NCBI RefSeq assembly: GCF_900091475.1
Contig: NZ_FMIB01000002.1
Location: 4,402,001-4,466,000, forward strand
Length of the DNA: 64,000 nucleotides
Direction of reading: 5' to 3'
Origin: Micromonospora chersina
GTDB taxonomy: Bacteria; Actinomycetota; Actinomycetes; Mycobacteriales; Micromonosporaceae
This document shows, piece by piece, positions 1 through 8,130 of this stretch. A model generated the notes under the pieces. That model ran no database searches. It saw nothing but the letters and a program-made list of their open reading frames with translations, and was not told where the DNA came from. The position numbers and the translations under genes were made by a program. Numbering within the stretch: position 1 is the stretch's first letter; every line of letters begins with the position of its first letter.

Positions 1-234
1 GACCAGCCTGGCCTTGCGGCCGACCGCCTCGGTGGAGTGCCGGACCGCGCTCGCCGCGGCCCGGCCGGAGCCGGTGGGCACCAGGAGCCGGGGGCGGGAC
101 GCCGAGGGCACCACCACCCAGCCGGCGCCGCCCCTGCGCAGGGCGGGCTCGGCCGGCTCGGGCCAGATCAGCCCGGCCAGCTCACCGAGGTAGGCGGAGC
201 GGCCGTCGCCGTCCGGGGGTACGCGGAACGCCAT
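1..234 (-). CDS. N-terminal fragment of an unrecognised protein
   Basis: The first 78 codons of a gene that runs off the left edge. Its ATG overlaps the TGA of the O-antigen ligase-like gene (TGATG), so it is the next gene of that minus-strand operon. The visible part begins MAFRVPPDGDGRSAYLGEL and continues with a hydrophobic patch (GWVVVPSASRPRLLVPTG). No catalytic motif is visible and I do not recognise the family. Position suggests a role in exopolysaccharide synthesis; that is inference from neighbours only. Confidence 0.6.
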   Translation of the reverse strand, partial: MAFRVPPDGDGRSAYLGELAGLIWPEPAEPALRRGGAGWVVVPSASRPRLLVPTGSGRAAASAVRHSTEAVGRKARLV

Positions 235-1721
235 CAGTGGTCACCGGCTGCTTCCAGTCGGGCCCGCAGCCCGGCCACGGTGCCCTGGGGTGGCGCCGGC
301 GCGAGCGCCCGGCGGAGCCGGTCGTTGCGGGCGAGCAGGGCGACCGAGATCAGGCCGTAGGCGAGGGTGGCTTCCAGTGCCCCGTAGGTGAACTGGAAGA
401 AGAGCATGAGGATGAGCACCAGACTGCCGGCGATGCCGATCGCGCTGTGGTCGCGGCGGTAGCGCCAGAGGCAGTAGAGGAAGAAGCCGTTGTAGCAGAT
501 CGCGCCCACGTAGCCCTGGCCGACCAGCAGCGCCCAGAGTTGGCCGTTGCTGCCCAGTTCCCGGTTGCCGCACTGCTTGCAGTCGTCGGACTTGCCGATG
601 GCGATCGACCGGTTGCTGCCGATCAGCGCCCGGTTGCCGCCGTAGCCGAGGATCGGTGAGTGGTTGGCCGCGGTGACCGCGCCCTCGGAGAGGGTGGTGC
701 GGATGTCGTCGCTGTGCCCGTTCTGGAGTCGCTCGTCGAAGGTGCGGCCCAGTGGTGTGGCGATGATCAGCACCCCGATGAGCCCGACCGCCAGGGCGAG
801 CCCTCCGAGCACCACCATCCGCCCGCGCAGGGCGAGCCGGACGGCCACGTAGACCGCGGAGATGCCGAGGCCGATCCAGAGGCCGCGGTTGAGCGAGTAG
901 ATGATCGGGAAGATCGCGGCCAGCGCGATCGCCACGCCGGCCACCCGGCGCAGCGGCCGGCCCAGCACCACCCACCCGACGATCAGCCAGATGAGCAGGA
1001 TCGCCGTGTTCTCGCCCCACGAGTTCGTGTAGGTGAACGGCGCGGACGGCCGGGGCGAGCTGGCCTCGCCCTCGAGCACCTGCTGGACCTGGGCGAACTT
1101 CACGTCCATGAGCGAGGCGACGAAGGGTTGGCTGGCGATCGAGTGCGGCAGGATGAACCGCAGCGGTGCGACGAAGCCGAGGGTCGGGAAGAGCGAGCCG
1201 AGCCAGCCGCCGATCACCACGACCACGCCCATGAACCCGAAGAGCCGGACGACCCGGCGCCGGGACAGCTCGCGCTCGCCGAGGTTGTAGACGTAGAGCA
1301 TGACCACTGTCATGCCGACGAAGTTGGCCAGCCGGATGGCCCAGCCGATGTACCGGCCGCCCCCGCTCGGCGGCAGCGTGTTCGGCGCGGTGAGGCCGAG
1401 CATCGCGGCGGAGAGGACCAGCCAGAGCAGCAGGAGCAGCCAGATCCCGAAGCCGGGCGGCACCCGGACCGGGCCCCGGCGGACCATCTGCACCAGCATC
1501 GGCACCGAGAAGATGACGAAGACGAAGCTGGACACCCCGAGCGCCCACCACAGCGGGTAGAGCACGAAGAGCGCGATCAGCGGCCACGCCGTGGGCAACC
1601 GCAGCGACCAGCCCTTCGGCCGCACCGTGGCCGGCGGGAGCCGGGTCCCGGCGGGCGGCGGTGCCGCCGCGTCGACCGGGGCCGACCCGCGCGCCGGGCG
1701 GGGCGGGGTGACAGTGCTCAT
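234..1721 (-). CDS. O-antigen ligase/polymerase-like polytopic membrane protein
   Basis: About 495 residues with roughly ten or more hydrophobic segments (for example WPLIALFVLYPLWWALGVSS near the N-terminus) and one large extracytoplasmic loop in the second half. This is the architecture of the Wzy/O-antigen ligase family, which joins lipid-linked oligosaccharides outside the membrane. The ATG giving MSTVTPPRP is chosen because it overlaps the stop of the upstream DUF3048 gene by 4 bases (ATGA); the open frame continues upstream but only inside that gene. Operon partners are the chain-length protein and DUF3048 lipoprotein. The polymerase/ligase role is inferred from topology and context; sequence conservation in this family is poor. 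Confidence 0.75.
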   Translation of the reverse strand: MSTVTPPRPARGSAPVDAAAPPPAGTRLPPATVRPKGWSLRLPTAWPLIALFVLYPLWWALGVSSFVFVIFSVPMLVQMVRRGPVRVPPGFGIWLLLLLWLVLSAAMLGLTAPNTLPPSGGGRYIGWAIRLANFVGMTVVMLYVYNLGERELSRRRVVRLFGFMGVVVVIGGWLGSLFPTLGFVAPLRFILPHSIASQPFVASLMDVKFAQVQQVLEGEASSPRPSAPFTYTNSWGENTAILLIWLIVGWVVLGRPLRRVAGVAIALAAIFPIIYSLNRGLWIGLGISAVYVAVRLALRGRMVVLGGLALAVGLIGVLIIATPLGRTFDERLQNGHSDDIRTTLSEGAVTAANHSPILGYGGNRALIGSNRSIAIGKSDDCKQCGNRELGSNGQLWALLVGQGYVGAICYNGFFLYCLWRYRRDHSAIGIAGSLVLILMLFFQFTYGALEATLAYGLISVALLARNDRLRRALAPAPPQGTVAGLRARLEAAGDH

Positions 1722-2719
1722 TTCACGGTGACCTTGGCGGTGGTCGGCGCGTAGACCACCCAGGCGTTGCCGGGCTGCGGGTGCAGGAGGTCGCCGCCGC
1801 TGTCGGCGAGGGTGCAGACCATGCCCTGGCCCGGCTTGCGCCACCGGCCCTTCGCGCTCGACGGCCCGGAGACGGCGACCACCGCGCCCTCGCCGAAGAC
1901 GTTCGCCGACGGGAGGGACCGCGGCGACGGGTTCCGCACGTCGAGCGTGCGGTATTCCATCGTCAGCACGATCACCGACGCGGCGGTCACCGTGGCGGTG
2001 CCGACCTTGCCCACCCAGAGCGACTTCTGCTGGTCGTACCGCCAGACCATGGGCGGCCCGCCGGAGACGGTGACCGACAGTTCGGTGGCCGGGACGAGGT
2101 CCCGCGCGGCCAGCGCGGCGCCGTCGGTGGCGTGGTCGAGAGGCGGCGTGGGCGGCTGGCCGCCCTTCGGCGCGGCCTTGAGCAGCGCGGCCGTCGAGGT
2201 GTAGCCGTCGTCGATGGCGTCGCCGTCGTCCGGCGTGACCCCGGCCAGGCCGGACTTCTCGAACTGGGTGAGGAAGCCGGTGGGGCCGCCGGCGTAGCCG
2301 ACGACCGGGTGCAGCACGCCGACCGACCGGATGTCGACCGGACGGATCTCGGCGACCGGACCGATCTTCTTGGCGTCACGGGAGTGGAACACCGCGGTCA
2401 GGTGCAGCGTGTCCGACTCGGCGAACTCGGCGTAGACCAGGTCGGCCGCGTCCAGCCCGGCCGGCGTGGTGGAGGGACTGACCCGCAGCGGCACGGCGAC
2501 CGCCTGGCGGCCGGCCAGCGGCGCCGCGCTCACCGGCGCTCCGGTCAGCGGGCCGGCCGGGAGGCTCGGGGTCGGGCTCGGCGCGGGCGTCGGCGGGATT
2601 TTGCCCGGGTCGACCACGTCGACGCTGCCCGTGTCGGGCTGGGGCTCGCTGCAGGCCGTGCCGAGGCCGACCAGGAGGGCCGGTGCGAGGGCGGCGCGGA
2701 GCATCTGCCGGCGGTTCAC
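1718..2719 (-). CDS. DUF3048 lipoprotein
   Basis: 333 residues. The N-terminus MNRRQMLRAALAPALLVGLG is followed by a lipobox ending at Cys23, so it is a predicted lipoprotein. After a Pro-rich linker, the region PLTGAPV...RQAVAVPL...GLDAADLVYAEF...LTAVFHS...KIGPVAEIRP matches the DUF3048 (YerB-like) pattern of an LTG motif followed by a 'KIGPVRSARP'-like block. The start is a GTG overlapping the TGA of the Wzz-like gene (GTGA). The family has no established enzymatic role; here it lies between a chain-length regulator and a polymerase-like protein, suggesting a cell-surface accessory in polymer assembly. Confidence 0.8.
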   Translation of the reverse strand: MNRRQMLRAALAPALLVGLGTACSEPQPDTGSVDVVDPGKIPPTPAPSPTPSLPAGPLTGAPVSAAPLAGRQAVAVPLRVSPSTTPAGLDAADLVYAEFAESDTLHLTAVFHSRDAKKIGPVAEIRPVDIRSVGVLHPVVGYAGGPTGFLTQFEKSGLAGVTPDDGDAIDDGYTSTAALLKAAPKGGQPPTPPLDHATDGAALAARDLVPATELSVTVSGGPPMVWRYDQQKSLWVGKVGTATVTAASVIVLTMEYRTLDVRNPSPRSLPSANVFGEGAVVAVSGPSSAKGRWRKPGQGMVCTLADSGGDLLHPQPGNAWVVYAPTTAKVTVK

Positions 2720-4527
2720 CCCAGGTCCTCGCCGGAGTCCAGCGCGTAGCTGCGGCCGTCGCCGTCACCCCGGGACCGGTAGGTGCCGCCGCCGCCGTTG
2801 ACCGGCATCGGCTTGCCCGGCGCCGGCGGCTTGACCGGGGCCGACGCCTTGCCCGGTGCGGGTGGGTTCGCCGACCCGGCGGTGGTGCCCGACCCGGCGG
2901 AGGCGCCCGACGCGGACGGGTGCATCCGGGGCAGCACCATCGTGGACTCGGCGGACGGGCCGGGGCTGGGCCGGGGCTTGGGCCGGTTGGCCGGGGCCGC
3001 CGGGCGGGTGGCGCCGGGCGCCGGCGCGGGCAGGCGCGGAGCCAGCACGGCGCCGATGACCGGTGCGTTGACCTGCTCGAACTGCTGGAGCGCGGCGGTG
3101 ATCTCACCGCTGCGGGTTCGCCCGCTCTCGGCGACCACGATCACGGCGTCGACGTGCCGGCCCAGCGCCTGGGCCTCCACGGCGAGGGTCGGCTGGGCGG
3201 TCTCGATGATCACGTGGTCGAAGCGCGCGGACAGCTCGCGCAGGATCTCCAGCAGGCCGGAGACGGGCAGCTCGACCTCGGCGTCCAGGTCGCCCGGGAC
3301 GAGTACCCGGAGCTGGCCGAGGCCGGGCAGCGGGGCCAGCGCCTTGAGCGCCGGCACGTCCCGGCGGAGCACCGAGGCCAGGCTGTGCCGGCCCTCGGCC
3401 ACGCCGGTGATGGCGCTCAGCGCCGAGTCCGGCTTGGTGGTGATCAGGGCGACCTGCTGGCCGGTGCGGGCGTACGCGGCGGCCAGGTTGGCCGCCACGA
3501 ACCCGGCGGCGGTGCCGGCCGAGCCGTCGCAGAGCAGCAGTTGGCGCCCCCGACCGGCCTGCGCAGGCTCGGGCACCGCGGAGAGCAGCACGTTGCGCAG
3601 CCGGCCCAGCTCCCGGGAGATCTTGTGGGTGGCCGGCAGCACCGTCAGCGACGGGGTGCGCGTGGGCAGTTCCAGCAGCAGCGGCAGGCCCACGCGGTCG
3701 GAGATGTCGCGCCCCCGGCGGATGCGGGTGTCGAGCCGGTCCAGCACCAGCGCCAGCACGATGCCGAGCAGCAGGCCGGCCCCCATGCCGCTGGCCAGGT
3801 TCAGGGTGCGGTTCGGCGAGCTGGGGCTCTCCGGCAGCCGGGCGTCCGAGATGATCTCGCCCGGGTCGCTGTCGGCGGAGAGCAGCGGGCTGAGCCGGTT
3901 GTTCAGCGAGGTGAGCTGGTTGGTCAGCACGTTCCGGTCGGCCTCGGCGCGCTCCCGCTCCGGGCTGTTGGCCGGCGCCGCGGCGATCCGCCCGGCGACC
4001 GCGCTGAGCTGCTTGTTCACGTCGGTGATCTGCTGCTTGAGCGCGGTGGTCTCGTTCTCCAGCGCCTTCTGCGCGGTGGCCTTGCGCAGGTCCAGGTAGG
4101 CCTGCGCGAAGGCGTGCGACCCGGCCTGCGCCTGGGCGGGGCTGTCGGCCTCGTAGGCCACCTGGAGGATCTGGCTGTTCGGCGGGACGGTGACCGTCAC
4201 CGACTTCACCAACTGGTCGGCCCCGGTGTCGACCTTCATGAGGCCCTTGGCCCGCTCGGCCACGACCAGCGAACGGACCACCTGGGCCTCGGTGTCGAGG
4301 TTCACCTTGGCGTTGGGGTTGCTCTCCGCGCCGGCGCTGAGCGGGCGGACCAGCAGCGACGTGCCCGACGTGTAGCGGGCGTGCTGGAGCTGGCTCACCG
4401 CCAGGCCGCCGGCCAGGCCGAGGACCGCGGCGAGCACGAGGATCCACCAACGGCGCCGCAGCCAGCCCAGGTAGGCCATCAGGGCAAGACCGTCGGAGTC
4501 GCTCTCGGCCAAATGGGGTGAGGGCAT
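2716..4527 (-). CDS. Wzz-type chain-length determinant with degenerate BY-kinase domain
   Basis: 603 residues. Domain order: cytoplasmic N-terminus, TM1 (about 28-46), Wzz-type extracytoplasmic domain with a coiled-coil region (ALENETTALKQQITDVNKQL), TM2 near 245-265, then a MinD/CpsD-like nucleotide-binding domain and a Pro/Gly-rich tail. Bacterial tyrosine kinases normally carry Walker A (GEGKST), Walker A' (LLIDADLR) and Walker B (VIIDTPP). Here these read GSAGTAAG near residue 332, ALITTKPDS and VIIETAQP, so the phosphate-binding Lys and the key Asp residues are missing. Two tyrosines remain in the tail (TYRSRG, RSYALD). Start ATG (MPSPHLAES) is preceded by GGGAG about 12 nt upstream; the longer frame upstream looks non-coding. 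Probably sets polymer length without kinase activity. Confidence 0.82.
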   Translation of the reverse strand: MPSPHLAESDSDGLALMAYLGWLRRRWWILVLAAVLGLAGGLAVSQLQHARYTSGTSLLVRPLSAGAESNPNAKVNLDTEAQVVRSLVVAERAKGLMKVDTGADQLVKSVTVTVPPNSQILQVAYEADSPAQAQAGSHAFAQAYLDLRKATAQKALENETTALKQQITDVNKQLSAVAGRIAAAPANSPERERAEADRNVLTNQLTSLNNRLSPLLSADSDPGEIISDARLPESPSSPNRTLNLASGMGAGLLLGIVLALVLDRLDTRIRRGRDISDRVGLPLLLELPTRTPSLTVLPATHKISRELGRLRNVLLSAVPEPAQAGRGRQLLLCDGSAGTAAGFVAANLAAAYARTGQQVALITTKPDSALSAITGVAEGRHSLASVLRRDVPALKALAPLPGLGQLRVLVPGDLDAEVELPVSGLLEILRELSARFDHVIIETAQPTLAVEAQALGRHVDAVIVVAESGRTRSGEITAALQQFEQVNAPVIGAVLAPRLPAPAPGATRPAAPANRPKPRPSPGPSAESTMVLPRMHPSASGASAGSGTTAGSANPPAPGKASAPVKPPAPGKPMPVNGGGGTYRSRGDGDGRSYALDSGEDLG

Positions 4528-5028
4528 CAGAGTCTGTCGCTCCCTTTCGACCGAGCCGGGCAGTCCACGGCGCAGCTGGACCTGACCGTGACCTTGAGTG
4601 TCCCCGATCCGAACGATGAGGGAAAGTCTGCTCACGTTCCGGTAAGCCTGCCCAGGTGTAGGCAGCCCGCGTAGATATGGCCGATCGGCGCTGGCCATTC
4701 GGCGGGTTTCCCGGCATCGGGCCCGACCTGCCCCCGTGGCCGGCGTCGCCGCCGGCCCTGTGCGGAGCGGTGACGGAATCCTGACACATACCGGGCCCGC
4801 ATGGTTGGCCCGGCCCGGCGTGCCGGTCGAGACCCGGCTGACCTCGGCGGTCGCACGTCCGGTCGGATCCTGGCGACGGGATTCCCGGGGTGACCCGACC
4901 GGTGGGTGGGGATCCGTCCAATGGCCCCTTCAGTTGGCCACCCCCGCGCCAGTAGGTTGTCATGACGCGTCCGAGGGCCATTCACGAAAATCCGGACGCG
5001 GTCGCGGCCTACGGGGAGGAACGTTTTG
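4528..5028. other. 500-bp divergent intergenic region of the polysaccharide locus
   Basis: It separates the minus-strand Wzz/DUF3048/ligase operon from the plus-strand glycosyltransferase operon and must hold both promoters. On the plus strand TAGGTT at 4953-4958 with TTCAGT 18 nt upstream is a plausible -10/-35 pair. Overlapping open frames here are continuous with, or antisense to, the neighbouring genes and show no start with a ribosome binding site. I see no RNA gene or strong hairpin. Confidence 0.5.
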
Positions 5029-5502
5029 GTGAGCGGGTCAACCGACGACTCGGGGCAGGTTCTGCTCGTCGGCTCCAGCGGCGGGCATCTCGCCCAGCTC
5101 CTGGCGCTGGAGCCCTGGTACCGGGAGCGGCGACGGGCGTGGGTCACCTTCGACACCCCGGACGCCCGCTCGCTGCTCGACGGCGAGGACGTGGTCTGGG
5201 CCCACCACCCCACCACCCGCAACGTCCGGAACCTCGTCCGCAACGCCTTCCTCGCGCTGAAGGTGATCCGCCGGCGCCGGGTCGACGCCGTGGTCACCAC
5301 CGGTGCCGGCGTCGCCCTGCCGTTCGTGGTCGCGGCCCGGCTGCGCCGGATCCCGACGGTCTACATCGAGGTCTACGACCGGATCGACAGCGCCACGCTC
5401 ACCGCCCGGCTCTGCCGTCCCTTCCTCTCCGCGATGCTCGTGCAGTGGGAGGAGCAGCGCCGCATGTACCCGGAGGCGACCGTCGTGGGGAATCTCCTGT
5501 GA
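5029..5502 (+). CDS. Alg14/PssD-like glycosyltransferase subunit
   Basis: 157 residues. It starts with a GTG eight bases after GGAGGA (a TTG three bases earlier is the alternative). The N-terminal motif QVLLVGSSGGHLAQLLALEP is the glycine-rich GGHL signature of Alg14/PssD, the acceptor-binding, membrane-associating half of a split GT-B enzyme that transfers a sugar from a UDP-sugar to a lipid-linked acceptor. AVVTTGAGVALPFVVAA and IPTVYIEVYDRI are the usual later blocks. The matching Alg13/PssE-type half is the next gene, 55 bp downstream in the same operon. The sugar and acceptor are unknown. Confidence 0.85.
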   Translation: MSGSTDDSGQVLLVGSSGGHLAQLLALEPWYRERRRAWVTFDTPDARSLLDGEDVVWAHHPTTRNVRNLVRNAFLALKVIRRRRVDAVVTTGAGVALPFVVAARLRRIPTVYIEVYDRIDSATLTARLCRPFLSAMLVQWEEQRRMYPEATVVGNLL

Positions 5503-5557
5503 GCGCGAGGAGTGGGCCGGTCCTGCGAGCCCCGCAGTCGCGAACGAAGGTGGCGCT

Positions 5558-6136
5558 GTGACTCTCAACCTGCCGCGGCAGCGCGACGGGCGCACGCCGT
5601 ACGTGCTGGTCGTCGTCGGCACCGACGTGCACCGGTTCGACCGCCTCGTGGGCTGGCTGGAGCGGTGGCACGCCGAGCGGCCCGGCGTGCGGCTCGTCCT
5701 CCAGTACGGTCACAGCCGCACCCCGGCGCTGCCCGAGGCCACCCCGTTCCTCGGCCACGAGGAACTCCAGCGGGCGATGGCCGAGGCGACGCTCGTGGTG
5801 AGCCACGGCGGCCCGGCCACCATCACGGAGGCCCGGCGCACCGGCCACCTGCCGATTGTGGTGCCCCGCGATCCGACCCACGACGAGCACGTCGACAACC
5901 ACCAGCAGCTCTTCTCCCGGCGCCTGGGCGCGGCCGGCATGGTGCGGCTCTGCGAGACCGAGGCCGACCTGGTCGCCGCCCTCGACGAGGGCCTGGCCGA
6001 CCCGGCCCGGTTCGTCCTGGCCGCCGACCCGGACCGACCCGATCCGCGCGCCGAGGCGGTGGCCCGGGTCGGCGCGGTGATCGACGACCTGGTGGCCCGC
6101 CGGGTACGCCAGCGCGCCGGCGGGCGGCGCGGGTGA
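5558..6136 (+). CDS. Alg13/PssE-like glycosyltransferase catalytic subunit
   Basis: 192 residues, equivalent to the C-terminal donor-binding domain of MurG-type GT-B enzymes: YVLVVVGTDVHRFDRLVGWL at the N-terminus, then the nucleotide-sugar motif VSHGGPATITEARRTGHLPI and VPRDPTHDEHVDNHQ. It pairs with the preceding Alg14-like gene. The GTG start (MTLNLPRQRDG) has AAGG 7 nt upstream. The open frame begins much earlier but that part overlaps the Alg14-like gene in another frame. The stop overlaps the GTG of the sulfotransferase gene by 4 bases, indicating coupling. Confidence 0.85.
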   Translation: MTLNLPRQRDGRTPYVLVVVGTDVHRFDRLVGWLERWHAERPGVRLVLQYGHSRTPALPEATPFLGHEELQRAMAEATLVVSHGGPATITEARRTGHLPIVVPRDPTHDEHVDNHQQLFSRRLGAAGMVRLCETEADLVAALDEGLADPARFVLAADPDRPDPRAEAVARVGAVIDDLVARRVRQRAGGRRG

Positions 6137-7161
6137 GCGCCGCGGACACGGGCCAGCCGCGCGTCCTCTTCGTCGGCGGCCTCGGCCGCAGCGGCTCCAC
6201 CCTGCTGGAGCTGCTGCTCGCGCAGAGTGCCGACGTGTGCGCGGTCGGTGAGGTGGTGCACCTGTGGGAGCGGGCGCTCGGCGCCGACGAGCGGTGCGGC
6301 TGCGGCGAGCGCTTCACCGCCTGCCCGTTCTGGCGGCAGGTGGGTGAGCAGGCCTTCGGCGGCTGGTCCGCCGTCGACCGGGACGACGTGCTGGCGCTCA
6401 AGGACCGGGTCGACCGGACCCGGCACATCCCCCGGCTGGCGAAGAACTCGCTCTCCCCGGAGCAGCTCGCCGACGTCCGCCGCTACGCCGACCTCTACAC
6501 CCGCATCTACCGGGCCGCGCTCGCGGCGACCGGCGCCCGGGTGGTGGTCGACTCCAGCAAGCACGCCTCGCTCGCCTTCGCGCTGAGCTGGGCCGAGGGG
6601 CTCGACCTGCGCGTGCTGCACCTGGTGCGGGACAGCCGGGCGGTGGCGTACTCGTGGGGCAAGCAGGTGCGCAGGCCCGAGGTGGTCGACGGCGAGGACT
6701 TCATGCCGACCTTCTCGCCGTTCGAGGTGAGCAAGCTGTGGACCGCGCAGAACGCCGCGTTCCACCTGCTCGCCGCCCGGGCGAAGGTGCTCCGGCTGCG
6801 CTACGAGGACTTCACCGCCGACCCGGCCGGCACCGTCCGCCGGCTGCGGGAGTTCGCCGACCTGCCGGACGACCCGGAGGCGCTGCGGATCCTCACGTCC
6901 GACGACTCCAGCTCGGCGCGTCTGACGCCGCGCCCCGACCTGGAGCCGTCGCCCCCGGCCGCCCCGTTCCGCGCGCACAGCGTCGCGGGCAACCCGCTGC
7001 GGTTCAGTGGCGGGCCGCTGACCGTGCGGCGCGACGAGGCGTGGCGGAGCCGCCTGCCGCGCCGCAGCCGGGCCGTGGTCAGCCTGGCCACGCTCCCCTT
7101 CCGAGTCCGCTACGGCTACCTGGGCCAGCGGGGATCCGACGAGTCCGTGGAGAAAGCATGA
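6133..7161 (+). CDS. PAPS-dependent sulfotransferase
   Basis: 342 residues. The 5'-phosphosulfate loop is visible as GGLGRSGSTLLELLL near residues 15-29 and the 3'-phosphate motif as VVVDSSKHASLAFAL followed by LRVLHLVRDSRAVAYSWG, the classic order for sulfotransferases using PAPS. A Cys-rich stretch (CGCGERFTACPFW) follows the first motif. Translationally coupled to both neighbours (GTGA upstream, ATGA downstream). In a glycosyltransferase operon the likely acceptor is a sugar hydroxyl of the polymer or its lipid-linked precursor, so the polysaccharide may be sulfated. The CysQ-like gene at 9890-10768 could remove the PAP by-product. Confidence 0.85.
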   Translation: MSAADTGQPRVLFVGGLGRSGSTLLELLLAQSADVCAVGEVVHLWERALGADERCGCGERFTACPFWRQVGEQAFGGWSAVDRDDVLALKDRVDRTRHIPRLAKNSLSPEQLADVRRYADLYTRIYRAALAATGARVVVDSSKHASLAFALSWAEGLDLRVLHLVRDSRAVAYSWGKQVRRPEVVDGEDFMPTFSPFEVSKLWTAQNAAFHLLAARAKVLRLRYEDFTADPAGTVRRLREFADLPDDPEALRILTSDDSSSARLTPRPDLEPSPPAAPFRAHSVAGNPLRFSGGPLTVRRDEAWRSRLPRRSRAVVSLATLPFRVRYGYLGQRGSDESVEKA

Positions 7162-8072
7162 GTGGGCCGAGCATCTCGGTCGTCGTACCGACGCGGGACC
7201 GTCCGGAGCTGTTGCGCGCGGCGCTCGACGCGATCCTCAGCCAGGCCCACCCCGGCCTGATCGAGGCCATCGTGGTCTACGACCAGTCCGAGCCGGACCG
7301 GTCGCTGGAGCTGGACCGGGGCGACCGGCGGGTCCGGGTCATCACCAACACCCGCAGCCCGGGCCTGGCCGGGGCGCGCAACACCGGCATCGAGGCGGCC
7401 ACCGGCGACTGGGTGGCGTTCTGCGACGACGACGACGAGTGGCTGCCGGGCAAGCTCGCCGCCCAGTTCGGCGCGCTCGACGCGCACCCGGACGGGGCGC
7501 TGGTCAGCTGCGGCATCCGGGTCAGCTACGACGACCGCACGGTGGACCGCTCGCTGGACCGGTCCCGGGTGTCGCTGGAGGCGCTGCTCCGTGACCGGCT
7601 CACCGAGCTGCACCCGTCCACCTTCCTGATCCGCCGGGCCGCCCTGCTCGACGCGATCGGGCTCGTCGACGAGCAGATCCCGGGCAGCTACGCGGAGGAC
7701 TACGAGTTCCTGCTCCGCGCCGCCCGGTACGCGCCGCTGGTCAACGTGGACAGCCCGTACGTGCTGGTCCGCTGGCACAAGCGGTCGTACTTCGCGCAGC
7801 GCTGGGAGACCATCTCGACCGCGCTGCAGTGGCTGCTGCGCCGCTACCCGGAGTTCGCCACGGTGCCGCACGGCGAGGCGCGGGTGGCCGGCCAGATCGC
7901 CTTCGCGCAGGCGGCCATGGGCAACCGGCGGGACGCCGTGCGCTGGGCCCGGCGCACCCTCGCCCGCAACCCGCGGGAGCCCCGCGCCTACCTGGCGCTG
8001 GCGGTGGCGAGCCGCGCCGTGCAGGCCGACCGGGTCCTGCGCACCCTGCACAAGCGCGGCCGGGGCATCTGA
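7158..8072 (+). CDS. GT2-family glycosyltransferase
   Basis: 304 residues, GT-A fold. The N-terminal block ISVVVPTRDRPELLRAALDA, the GARNTGIEAATGDWVAFCDDDDEW segment (the DDD of the nucleotide-sugar/metal site) and the acceptor-side YAEDYEFLLRAARY block are typical of family 2. The C-terminal 100 residues are helical and repeat-like (ALRRYP...AQAAMGNRRDAVRWARRTLARNPREPRAYLAL), resembling a short TPR-type unit. ATG overlaps the sulfotransferase stop. Last gene of the plus-strand operon, closed by a strong hairpin. Substrate unknown. Confidence 0.87.
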   Translation: MSGPSISVVVPTRDRPELLRAALDAILSQAHPGLIEAIVVYDQSEPDRSLELDRGDRRVRVITNTRSPGLAGARNTGIEAATGDWVAFCDDDDEWLPGKLAAQFGALDAHPDGALVSCGIRVSYDDRTVDRSLDRSRVSLEALLRDRLTELHPSTFLIRRAALLDAIGLVDEQIPGSYAEDYEFLLRAARYAPLVNVDSPYVLVRWHKRSYFAQRWETISTALQWLLRRYPEFATVPHGEARVAGQIAFAQAAMGNRRDAVRWARRTLARNPREPRAYLALAVASRAVQADRVLRTLHKRGRGI

Positions 8073-8074
8073 GC

Positions 8075-8125
8075 CGCACGCGGAACGGGCGGGCGACCAG
8101 CCGGTCACCCGCCCGTTGCCGTGCG
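8075..8125. terminator. Bidirectional hairpin terminator
   Basis: A long imperfect inverted repeat with outer arms CGCACG/CGTGCG and core GGAACGGGCGGG pairing with CCCGCCCGTTGCC. It lies between the converging GT2 and GH26-like genes. No U-tract, as is common in high-GC actinomycetes. Confidence 0.7.
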
Positions 8126-8130
8126 TGGGG

